Shown piece by piece: positions 1-7,920 of a DNA stretch of 11,901 nucleotides. Below the pieces are notes generated by a model, which was not told where the DNA came from, made no database searches, and saw nothing but the letters and a program-made list of their open reading frames with translations. The stretch's first letter is position 1, and the number at the start of each line of letters is the position of its first letter. Both the position numbers and the translations under genes were made by a program. This DNA is from Muribaculaceae bacterium (GTDB taxonomy: Bacteria; Bacteroidota; Bacteroidia; Bacteroidales; Muribaculaceae): positions 1-11,901 of the forward strand of contig VSPF01000094.1 in assembly GCA_009775195.1 (NCBI GenBank), given 5' to 3'.

Positions 1-82
1 TTATAATCTGAATTATTAACGCCTGTTATCGAATAAATGTTCGACACTTCTTCATCTTAGTTAAAGAATATTAGTTTAATAA

Positions 83-559
83 ATGTTCTTGAATTATTAT
101 CTGCCGCTGATGTGTCTATTTTGGCTGTTATACGGCGAGGGCGAAAATGCCACATATAAGTATTACTATTACTTATATGTGGCTAACATTATATATAGCG
201 AGGGCAGCTATGTGTTCTATCGCGATGGCAAATACTACTTTATGTGGTCGGAAAACGATACCCGTAGCCCCGAGTACCGTGTGCGTTATGCAATGAGTGA
301 TTCGCCTGTCAAACTCGACAATCCGATTAGTGGGACAATTGTGCTACGCAAAGACCCCGACAAGCAAATCTACGGCACGGGCCACCATGCCGTAATCAAC
401 AAGCCGGGCACCGACGAGTGGTATATAGTTTATCATCGTTTCGAACGCCCCGACGGCCTTAAACACGGCTGGGACGCCGGCTACTACCGCGAAGTCTGCA
501 TCGACAGAATGTACTTCAACCCCGACGGCACAATCAAAGCGGTAAAACCAACTTTGTAA
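83..559 (+). pseudogene. C-terminal remnant of a family 43 glycoside hydrolase
   Basis: From about residue 38 (base 194) to the end, the 158-residue frame reads as the C-terminal part of a GH43 five-bladed beta-propeller enzyme of the Bacteroidetes arabinosidase/xylosidase type. Visible landmarks are YSEGSYVFYRDGKYYFMWS (Glu40 is the candidate general acid), the GTGHHAV segment with a conserved metal-site His (101/102), DEWYIVYHRF, and the terminal AGYYREVCIDRMYF block. Intact enzymes of this type have roughly 300 or more residues. The N-terminal blades with the catalytic-base Asp and the pKa-modulating Asp are missing, so hydrolysis is not expected. Residues 1-37 are hydrophobic and Tyr-rich, do not match the family, and span an inverted repeat. 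They superficially resemble a signal peptide but are probably chance read-through. No Bacteroidetes promoter is visible upstream. The remnant converges on the zinc-ribbon gene. The family call is fairly sure; calling it a pseudogene is inference from the missing half. Confidence 0.72.
149..183. repeat. Perfect 14-bp inverted repeat with 7-nt spacer
   Basis: Arm GCCACATATAAGTA (149-162) is the exact reverse complement of TACTTATATGTGGC (170-183), separated by TTACTAT. It lies where GH43 similarity begins, inside the frame of the remnant, and encodes the Tyr-rich stretch. Short related words flank it: GGCGAGGGC at 134-142 and AGCGAGGGC at 198-206. It could be a regulator-binding palindrome, a cruciform, or a scar of the event that truncated the hydrolase. 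It is not followed by a T-run, so a simple terminator is unlikely. The symmetry is read directly; its role is unknown. Confidence 0.8.
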
Positions 560-574
560 AGCAATAAAATTGAG

Positions 575-624
575 AAAAACACTCCCCCTTCACTGTTGTG
601 CAAACATCGTGAAGGGGGAGTGTT
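575..624 (-). terminator. Strong intrinsic terminator of the zinc-ribbon gene, possibly bidirectional
   Basis: A perfect 16-bp stem is formed by AACACTCCCCCTTCAC (578-593) and GTGAAGGGGGAGTGTT (609-624). The 15-nt loop can itself pair TGTT (594-597) with AACA (603-606). Read on the minus strand, the stem starts four bases after the stop codon of the zinc-ribbon gene and runs into TTTTT (579-575, partly in the stem) and then a further T-rich tract. This is a classic Rho-independent layout. On the plus strand it lies 18 bases after the stop of the GH43 remnant but has no comparable T-run, so it would stop that transcript less well. Confidence 0.85.
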
Positions 625-628
625 ATGT

Positions 629-1222
629 CTAAAATATACGGTTTATTCGATTATTAATCAGATAACAAAAGTTGACACCCCTTGGTTCGTTTTCTAAGAT
701 TCCACCAAATGTCAACGCGAAAGCTATGGGCGATTTGGGAGAGCCAAACCACATAATGCCAGTTAGAATCACTCCATGGCTACATTCTACTTTCGTGATA
801 TTATCTTTCATCTCTAATCCAAGCGAGGTAAAGAAATTATGCCATTGCGTTAAAGTTCTTGAAAAGTCAAGAACTGATGAAGTTACAGGCATAAGGCGTT
901 GATAGGCCTTCTCTGGTTCAATAAACAAGTCGAAGGTCTTGTCACGAATAAATTGAGTTAGCTCCATATTGCATCGTTCGTCATAGAGCGTGTAGTTATC
1001 ACCATCACGAACAGCGTTGGGATTGTGAAGGATTGAAGTGCCCCATGGTTGAGAAAGGGGCAAATTTATCAGCTCTTGCTCCAAAGCTGCAAGGATGTCA
1101 GGGGTGGTATTTGATGAATTGGTGTTTGCAGTCTTGTCATAGTAGAGTGGTAGCCGGGTACCACAATTGCCGCAAAACCTGGCATCTGCCACATTGTCGG
1201 CATTACAATTCGGACATTTCAT
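629..1222 (-). CDS. Zinc-ribbon protein of unknown function
   Basis: This frame encodes 197 residues from an ATG at 1222. A longer reading to 1291 exists, but the zinc ribbon begins exactly at MKCPNC, as is typical for such proteins, and the extra 23 residues are AT-rich upstream DNA, so the shorter start is preferred. Residues 3-20 hold two knuckles, CPNC and CGNC (Cys3, Cys6, Cys17, Cys20), the short zinc-ribbon type that binds one Zn ion. A polar, Asn/Thr-rich linker (about 25-40) follows, then a region of about 150 residues that I do not recognise. It contains the segments LTQFIRDKTFDLFIEP and HNFFTSLGLEMKDN and a hydrophobic block ending in a Gly-rich turn near ALTFGGIL. No membrane segment or signal peptide is seen, so it is probably cytoplasmic. 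The gene stands alone with its own terminator and is more AT-rich than the housekeeping block, consistent with accessory DNA. No function can be assigned. Confidence 0.75.
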   Translation of the reverse strand: MKCPNCNADNVADARFCGNCGTRLPLYYDKTANTNSSNTTPDILAALEQELINLPLSQPWGTSILHNPNAVRDGDNYTLYDERCNMELTQFIRDKTFDLFIEPEKAYQRLMPVTSSVLDFSRTLTQWHNFFTSLGLEMKDNITKVECSHGVILTGIMWFGSPKSPIAFALTFGGILENEPRGVNFCYLINNRINRIF

Positions 1223-1294
1223 TTTTATTGTCTTTTGAAATAGATTTAGTATAATAAAGTTTGCACTTTCTATATGTTTTATAAATTTCATAAC

Positions 1295-1332
1295 AGCCGT
1301 CTATATTCATGGCGATGTGTATATAGACGGCT
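1295..1332 (-). terminator. Hairpin downstream of guaA, probable terminator
   Basis: AGCCGTCTATAT (1295-1306) and ATATAGACGGCT (1321-1332) form a perfect 12-bp stem around a 14-nt loop. It begins 21 bases beyond the guaA stop codon on the minus strand, where the end of the long minus-strand operon is expected. The downstream minus-strand sequence is AT-rich but lacks a clean run of T, so the terminator may be weak. The hairpin also separates guaA from the zinc-ribbon gene, which suggests the latter is transcribed independently. Confidence 0.6.
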
Positions 1333-1353
1333 ATTTGTTAGGTCGTTATGTGT

Positions 1354-2889
<1,536 letters not shown>

Positions 2890-2922
2890 GTACTTATTTG
2901 GTGTTAATTGTGTTTTCTAATT

Positions 2923-4404
2923 CTATCGTCGCCAGAACGACGGGGTGAGCAATACCAGCACTGTGAAAATCTCGAGACGCCCGATAAGCATCAGGGTCGA
3001 GAGTATCCACTTGGCGGCGTCGGGCAATATGTCGTAGCTGTTGCCATAGCCTGTGATACCGGCTCCGAGACCGGTGTTAGACAGGCATGAGAACGAGGAG
3101 AAGAAAGCATCGACAAGGGGCACGTTGAAGAGGGTGAGGGCAAGGCCGCCGCCTACTATGAGGAGCATATAGATGCAAAGGAAGGCGATGACCTTCGACA
3201 CAAGGTCGGGGCTGATGACGCGCCCGTTGACCTTGACCGACAGTATGGAGTTGGGATAGAGGCAGCGGTATAGCTCGTTGTCGGCGTTTTTAAACAGGTA
3301 GAGTATACGGTCGATTTTCGCGCCGCCGCTGGTACTGCCCGCGCATGAGCCAAAGAACATCATGACAAAGGTCAGCGACAGCACGAACGGTCCCCACGAT
3401 TCGAAATTGTTGACAGTGAAACCTGTAGAGGTTATGGTCGACACAATCTGGAATAAGGGGTCGATAGTCACGCTCTGCCAGCCGTCATATTGTCCGCGCA
3501 ATAAGATGGCGCCGGCAAAGAGCACCAGCATACCGGCTATTATGGTCACATAGACGCGGAAAACGTCGTTCTTTCTCAGTGCGGCAAGGTCGCCTCGCGA
3601 TGTCTTGTAGATAAGGCCGAAGTTGACGCCGCCGAGAAACATAAAAACGATGAGCACGGCCTTGATATATACCGAGTCGTGCCAGGCAGCGATGCCCGAA
3701 CTGTTGGTGGAATAGCCACCGGTAGATATTGCTCCGAAGGCGTGGCAGACGCTTTCGAAGAAATTCATCGGTCCGGCCCACAGCAGCAATATAAGCACCA
3801 TTGTCAGCAACAGGTATATCAGCCACAGGCTCTTGGCTGTCTGGCTGATGCGCGGTCGTATTTTGTCGTGGGTAATACCGGTGACTTCGGCGTTGAACAT
3901 CTGCATGCCTCCCGAGTGGTTGAGCATCGGTATGACAGCCAGTGTGAAGAGTATGATACCCATACCGCCTATCCACTGCATCATCGCACGCCACAGGTGC
4001 ACGCCGTGGCTCATGTCGCTTACCGAGTTTATGACCGAGGCCCCCGTGGTGGTGAAACCCGACATTGCCTCGAAGAAAGCGTCGCTATAGGTCAGCGGAT
4101 TGCTGCAAAAAAGAAAGGGTATTAGGCCGAAAAACGAAAATACTATCCACACCATCGCCGTGAGCAAGAAGCCGTCGCGCTTGCCCATGTGCTGGCTCGT
4201 AGGCCTGGCCCTGAACGCGAGCACTATGCCCACGGTGCCGGTCAGCAGCGATGTGCCGGCAAAGGGTAGCCAGTCGCTTTCGCCGTATGCCACGCATGTG
4301 AGGGTCGGAAAAAGCATAAAGCCGGCCTCTATCATCAACAGCCACCCCATGATGCGCATGAGCTGGCGGTAGTTGATTAGGTGTGCCCGTATGGTCTTCA
4401 GCAT
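2923..4404 (-). CDS. trkH: Potassium uptake channel subunit TrkH
   Basis: A 493-residue inner-membrane protein of the TrkH/KtrB superfamily that forms the K+ (or Na+-coupled) uptake pore with TrkA. The four pseudo-repeated pore loops are all visible, each with its filter glycine: TTTGAS (118-123), STGGYS (227-232), TSTGFT (325-330) and SNTGLG (442-447). Hydrophobic transmembrane stretches flank each loop. The segment GSCAGSTSGGAK (352-363), after the third pore loop, matches the intramembrane gating loop of the family. The N-terminal helices before the first pore repeat (about 15-100) are as in the longer TrkH form rather than the shorter KtrB form. The start lies one base after the trkA stop codon (TGA-T-ATG), so the two subunits are surely translationally coupled and made together. 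No frameshift or missing filter residue is seen. Confidence 0.97.
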   Translation of the reverse strand: MLKTIRAHLINYRQLMRIMGWLLMIEAGFMLFPTLTCVAYGESDWLPFAGTSLLTGTVGIVLAFRARPTSQHMGKRDGFLLTAMVWIVFSFFGLIPFLFCSNPLTYSDAFFEAMSGFTTTGASVINSVSDMSHGVHLWRAMMQWIGGMGIILFTLAVIPMLNHSGGMQMFNAEVTGITHDKIRPRISQTAKSLWLIYLLLTMVLILLLWAGPMNFFESVCHAFGAISTGGYSTNSSGIAAWHDSVYIKAVLIVFMFLGGVNFGLIYKTSRGDLAALRKNDVFRVYVTIIAGMLVLFAGAILLRGQYDGWQSVTIDPLFQIVSTITSTGFTVNNFESWGPFVLSLTFVMMFFGSCAGSTSGGAKIDRILYLFKNADNELYRCLYPNSILSVKVNGRVISPDLVSKVIAFLCIYMLLIVGGGLALTLFNVPLVDAFFSSFSCLSNTGLGAGITGYGNSYDILPDAAKWILSTLMLIGRLEIFTVLVLLTPSFWRR

Positions 4405-4405
4405 A

Positions 4406-5740
4406 TCAGTTGAATAGTTTTTCGACTTTGTGGAGTGCGCCGGCCAGGCAGAAGACCAGCACGTGGTCGCCCGGCTCTATAATCGTGTTACCTGTGATGA
4501 GCATGCCTTCTTCGCCGCGTATGAGGCCGGCGAGCGTAAGGTCGCGGGGTAGCGACAGGTCCTTGACCGCCGAGCGTGTTATTTTTGAGCCGGGGCGTGC
4601 CTCGAGTTCCGCAACCTCGGCGTCGGCAAGGGCCAGGCATTTGGCTGTCGACGAGTCTGCATCGAGGAGGAGCTGGAAGATGGTGCTCGACGCAAGCAGC
4701 TTCTTGTTGACAACGGTGCCTATGTTGAGATTTTCGGCCTGTGAGATAAACTGTATGGTCTCTACGTCGGCAACGGTTTTCTTAACGCCTGATTCCTTGG
4801 CTGTCAGACAGGTAAATATGTTTGTCTCGCTGCTGTCGGTCAGGGCCACGAAGGCATCCATGTCGGCAATGCCTATGTCGGCAAGCAGGTCGGTATCGCG
4901 CGCGTCGCCGTGAATTATTTCACAGTCGGGGCACTTCTGCGGCAGCTTGCGGCACCGTTCGAGGTCGCTCTCTATGATTTTGAACTTAAACTCGTCGTGG
5001 CCGAGGTTGACCAGGCGTATGGCTATTTTCGAGCCGCCCATGATTAGTACTCGCCTGATGTGCTGTTCGCACTTGCCTGCAAGTGAAATCAGCTCTTCGA
5101 TATGGTCGTGGGTGGTGGTGAAGTAGAGTATGTCGCCGGCATCGATATGGTCGTCGCCGCGCGGTATGATGGTCTCGTGGTTGCGCTTGATGGCCGATAC
5201 GTGGAAATTGCGGTTGGTAAAGGCAAAATCCTTGAGCTTCATGCCTACGATGGGTGCCCCCTGCCGGAGTTTGACGCCGGCCAGTATGATGCGGCCGTTG
5301 TGCAGCTCGAACCAGTTGCGCGCCCATGTGCGCTTGAGGGCCGAGATTATTTCCTGGGCAGCGAGATACTCGGGATAGATTACGCGGTCTACACCCATGT
5401 GCCTCACGTGGGCGGCGTTGGCAGGGTCCATAAATTCGTAGGTGTCGATGCGTGCCACGGTTGTGGCCGCACCGAGATTTTTGGCGATTGAGCACGCTAC
5501 GATATTGTTTGATTCGTAGGGCGTTACGGCGATAAAGAGGTCGCACGACCCGGCTCCGGCCTCGCGTAGGCTGGCGAACGATGTCGGGCTGCCAACGAGG
5601 GTCATCAGGTTGTAGTTGGCATCGAGCACGGCCAGGCGGTCGGCGTTGTCGTCGACAAGCATTATGTCCTGTTCCTCGTTGCTGAGGAGTTTGGCAAGGT
5701 GTGAGCCTACTTCGCCGGCCCCGGCTATGACGATTTTCAT
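4406..5740 (-). CDS. trkA: Trk potassium uptake regulatory subunit TrkA
   Basis: A 444-residue cytoplasmic protein with the tandem RCK layout of TrkA (nucleotide-binding fold, TrkA-C, nucleotide-binding fold, TrkA-C), which gates TrkH in response to bound nucleotides. The first Rossmann fold opens with GAGEVG (7-12) and has the acidic residue typical of NAD binding at the end of strand 2 (Asp30). The second opens with GGSKIA (235-240), an altered glycine motif, with acidic Glu257 at the equivalent place. The second site may therefore bind a nucleotide differently; that is inference. The C-terminal regulatory subdomains include AGDILYF near 201-207 and the final PGDHVLVFCLAG stretch. Its ATG overlaps the dxs stop codon as ATGA (5737-5740), and trkH follows after one base. 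The length fits the family. Confidence 0.96.
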   Translation of the reverse strand: MKIVIAGAGEVGSHLAKLLSNEEQDIMLVDDNADRLAVLDANYNLMTLVGSPTSFASLREAGAGSCDLFIAVTPYESNNIVACSIAKNLGAATTVARIDTYEFMDPANAAHVRHMGVDRVIYPEYLAAQEIISALKRTWARNWFELHNGRIILAGVKLRQGAPIVGMKLKDFAFTNRNFHVSAIKRNHETIIPRGDDHIDAGDILYFTTTHDHIEELISLAGKCEQHIRRVLIMGGSKIAIRLVNLGHDEFKFKIIESDLERCRKLPQKCPDCEIIHGDARDTDLLADIGIADMDAFVALTDSSETNIFTCLTAKESGVKKTVADVETIQFISQAENLNIGTVVNKKLLASSTIFQLLLDADSSTAKCLALADAEVAELEARPGSKITRSAVKDLSLPRDLTLAGLIRGEEGMLITGNTIIEPGDHVLVFCLAGALHKVEKLFN

Positions 5741-7656
5741 TTCTTGCTTACTTTGTTGATGGCTTGTAGTATGCCTTCGCTGTCATAACCGCAAAGGTGG
5801 CGCAGTTGTTCGGGCGAGCCCTGCGGTATGAACCGGTCGGGTATGCCGAGGCGGCATACGGTGCGTTCGTAGCCGTGGTCGGCCAGCCAGTCCTCTACCG
5901 CGCTGCCCAGGCCCCCGTCGCGTGTGCCGTCTTCGACGGTCATTATTGGGCAGTCGAGCGCGGCGACCTCGGCAAGGAGTTCGTCGTCGAGGGGTTTGAG
6001 GAATATCATGTCGTAGTGGGCGGCATCAATTCCGGCGCGGCGTGCCTCGGCAACGGCATCGGCTGCCTCGCCGGCTATAGGGCCAATAGTCAGCACCGCC
6101 ACGTCGTGGCCCGCTGTGAGGCGTTCGCCTTTACCGATGGTTAGTGCCTCGAACTCGCAGTGCCAGTCTGTGCGCCGTCCTGCTCCGCGAGGGTATCTGA
6201 TGGCGAACGGCCCGAAATCGTCGGTTTGTGCCGTGTAGAGCAGATTGCGCAGGGCGCACTCGTCGCGGCCCGAGGCTATCGTCAGGCCCGGTATGCTGCG
6301 CAGGTATGCCAGGTCGTAGGCGCCGTGGTGGGTGGCGCCGTCCTCGCCGACGAGCCCGGCACGGTCGATGCAGAATGTCACCGGCAGGTGCTGTAGTGCC
6401 ACATCGTGTATTATATGGTCGTAGGCTCGTTGCAGAAAGCTCGAGTAGATGGCTACGTAGGGGCGCATACCGTCCTTGGCGAGGCCCCCGGCAAAGGTCA
6501 CGGCGTGGCCCTCGCTTATGCCCACGTCGAATACGCGCTCGGGCATGGCCGCCTGCAGCGTGCCCACCGACGTGCCCGAGAGCATGGCGGCGGTGATGCC
6601 GACAATCTTGGGGTTCTGTCGTGCAAGCTCTACGAGTGTCTCGCCGAATACATCCTGGTATTTAGGCGGTTTCGTCGGGTCGGGTGTCGCTCCTTGGCGT
6701 TCGCCTGTCGCGGGGTCGAATTTGCCCGGCGCATGCCACGAGGCGGGGTCGGCTTCGGCAGGGGCATAGCCCTTGCCCTTGACTGTGCGCAGGTGCAGTA
6801 TTCGCGGGCCGTCCATGTCGCGTATGTCGTTGAGCACGCGCACTATGGTGGCTATGTCGTGGCCGTCGAAGGGGCCGAAGTAGCGTATGTTGAGACCTTC
6901 GAAGAGGTTTTGCTGCTTGCTAATCAGCGATTTGAGGCTGTTGTTGAAGCGCAGCAACGCCCCCTTGCGGCTGTCGTTGACCAGGTGCAGCTTCTTGAGC
7001 AGTCTGAAGCCCTTGTATCTCAGGTCGTTGTAGAGCTTCGATGTCGTCAGGTGGGCCAGGTAGGAGTTGAGTGCGCCTACGTTGGCGTCAATCGACATGT
7101 CGTTGTCGTTGAGGATAATCAGCAGGTTGTTGGGCGTGTTCGAGGCGTTGTTTAGGCCCTCGAAGGCCAGTCCGCCGCTGATTGATGCGTCGCCCACGAT
7201 GGCAACCACGTTGCGGCGCGGCGACTCGTGCTTGAGCTGCGACGCGACGGCCATGCCGAGCGCTGCCGAGATGGAGTTTGAGGCGTGCCCGGCCGAAAAA
7301 GTATCGTATTCGCTCTCCGCCGGGTTGGGGAACCCGCTCAGACCGCCGAATTTACGGTTGGTCGCGAAGGCGTCGCGACGGCCGGTCAGCAGCTTGTGGC
7401 CGTATGCCTGGTGCCCCACGTCCCACACAAGGCGGTCGTAGGGTGTGTTGAATACATAGTGAAGGGCCACGGTCAGCTCCACGGCACCCATGCTCGAGGC
7501 AAAATGCCCAGGGTTTTGCGACAGCGAATGTATGAGGAAGTCGCGGAGCTCGGCGCACAGTTGTGGCAACTGCTCGGGGGCGAGACGGCGCAGGTCGGCA
7601 GGACTGTCGATACCGGCCAGCAACGGGCCGCATGCAAAAGTCGGTGCTGTACTCAT
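5737..7656 (-). CDS. dxs: 1-deoxy-D-xylulose-5-phosphate synthase
   Basis: A 639-residue cytoplasmic, thiamine-diphosphate-dependent, transketolase-like enzyme. It condenses pyruvate with glyceraldehyde 3-phosphate to give DXP, the entry point of the MEP pathway to isoprenoids and also a precursor for thiamine and pyridoxal. The first domain shows VWDVGHQAYGHKLLTGR (77-93) and the ThDP/Mg motif running from GDAS (155-158) to NDND (183-186). The pyrimidine-binding domain has the catalytic Glu382 in GISEGHAV and the family signature DRAGLVGEDGATHHG (431-445). A transketolase C-terminal domain completes it. The length is close to the usual 620-640. The ATG at 7656 overlaps the TGA of the upstream small membrane-protein gene (ATGA, 7653-7656), and its own TGA overlaps the trkA start, so translation is coupled on both sides. 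The promoter at 7841-7872 probably drives it. Confidence 0.98.
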   Translation of the reverse strand: MSTAPTFACGPLLAGIDSPADLRRLAPEQLPQLCAELRDFLIHSLSQNPGHFASSMGAVELTVALHYVFNTPYDRLVWDVGHQAYGHKLLTGRRDAFATNRKFGGLSGFPNPAESEYDTFSAGHASNSISAALGMAVASQLKHESPRRNVVAIVGDASISGGLAFEGLNNASNTPNNLLIILNDNDMSIDANVGALNSYLAHLTTSKLYNDLRYKGFRLLKKLHLVNDSRKGALLRFNNSLKSLISKQQNLFEGLNIRYFGPFDGHDIATIVRVLNDIRDMDGPRILHLRTVKGKGYAPAEADPASWHAPGKFDPATGERQGATPDPTKPPKYQDVFGETLVELARQNPKIVGITAAMLSGTSVGTLQAAMPERVFDVGISEGHAVTFAGGLAKDGMRPYVAIYSSFLQRAYDHIIHDVALQHLPVTFCIDRAGLVGEDGATHHGAYDLAYLRSIPGLTIASGRDECALRNLLYTAQTDDFGPFAIRYPRGAGRRTDWHCEFEALTIGKGERLTAGHDVAVLTIGPIAGEAADAVAEARRAGIDAAHYDMIFLKPLDDELLAEVAALDCPIMTVEDGTRDGGLGSAVEDWLADHGYERTVCRLGIPDRFIPQGSPEQLRHLCGYDSEGILQAINKVSKK

Positions 7657-7820
7657 TTCTTCACGTATTTCTTATACATCGGCACGAAGATGATTATGGC
7701 CGAGACCACGATGACAAAGGCGATATAGAGCGTAAAATGCGTGTGCATAAGTATATACGCCACAAGCCCGAGCCACAGCAGGCCCAAAATGATAAAACGT
7801 ACGATTACCGATGTCTTCAT
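7653..7820 (-). CDS. Small two-helix membrane protein coupled to dxs
   Basis: A 55-residue protein read from the ATG at 7820. It starts MKTSVIVRF and ends in the basic tail MYKKYVKK. Two hydrophobic stretches, about residues 6-24 and 31-47, are separated by a short HTHF turn and should form a helical hairpin in the inner membrane with both ends in the cytoplasm (positive-inside rule). The evidence that it is a real gene is contextual. It begins about 20 bases after a consensus promoter, fills the space to dxs, and its TGA overlaps the dxs ATG. Codon choice resembles that of its neighbours. I do not recognise a family. It could be a leader gene that sets dxs translation through coupling, or a small membrane protein with its own function. 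It would be missed by annotation with a typical length cut-off. Confidence 0.8.
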   Translation of the reverse strand: MKTSVIVRFIILGLLWLGLVAYILMHTHFTLYIAFVIVVSAIIIFVPMYKKYVKK

Positions 7821-7840
7821 TTCTCAGATTGATGCTTTTG

Positions 7841-7872
7841 CAAAGTTACTCATTTTTTATCGTACCTACAAA
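7841..7872 (-). promoter_or_regulatory. Bacteroidetes sigma-ABfr-type promoter for the dxs operon
   Basis: On the minus strand the -33 element TTTG (7872-7869) is followed, after 20 bases, by TAACTTTG (7848-7841), an exact match to the TAnnTTTG -7 consensus known for Bacteroidetes primary sigma factor promoters. Transcription should begin a few bases further on, near 7833-7837, leaving an untranslated leader of only about 12-17 bases before the small membrane-protein ATG at 7820. The intergenic gap (7821-7920) is the only sizeable gap within the right-hand block. The site is read directly; its use is inferred. Confidence 0.8.
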
Positions 7873-7920
7873 TATTGAGCCTTTCGCGATTTCTGATGGG
7901 CATTGATGCGCCGGAGCGGC

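Noticed and set aside
32..99. Short direct repeats AATAAATGTTC (32-42, 78-88) and GAATTATTA (10-18, 91-99) as attachment sites or iterons.
   Set aside because: They are only two short AT-rich copies each, with unequal spacing and no integrase or replication gene nearby; chance is enough.
83..151. A secretion signal peptide for the GH43 remnant.
   Set aside because: The first 17 residues are hydrophobic, but there is no basic N-terminal region or proper lipobox (PLMC), and the stretch lies upstream of any family similarity.
1223..1291. A 23-residue N-terminal extension of the zinc-ribbon protein starting at 1291.
   Set aside because: The zinc ribbon begins at the internal Met, and the upstream codons are AT-rich with no family-like sequence.
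2890..2922. A separate guaA promoter or a guanine-type riboswitch between trkH and guaA.
   Set aside because: The gap is only 33 bases, with no TAnnTTTG motif and no space for a purine aptamer.
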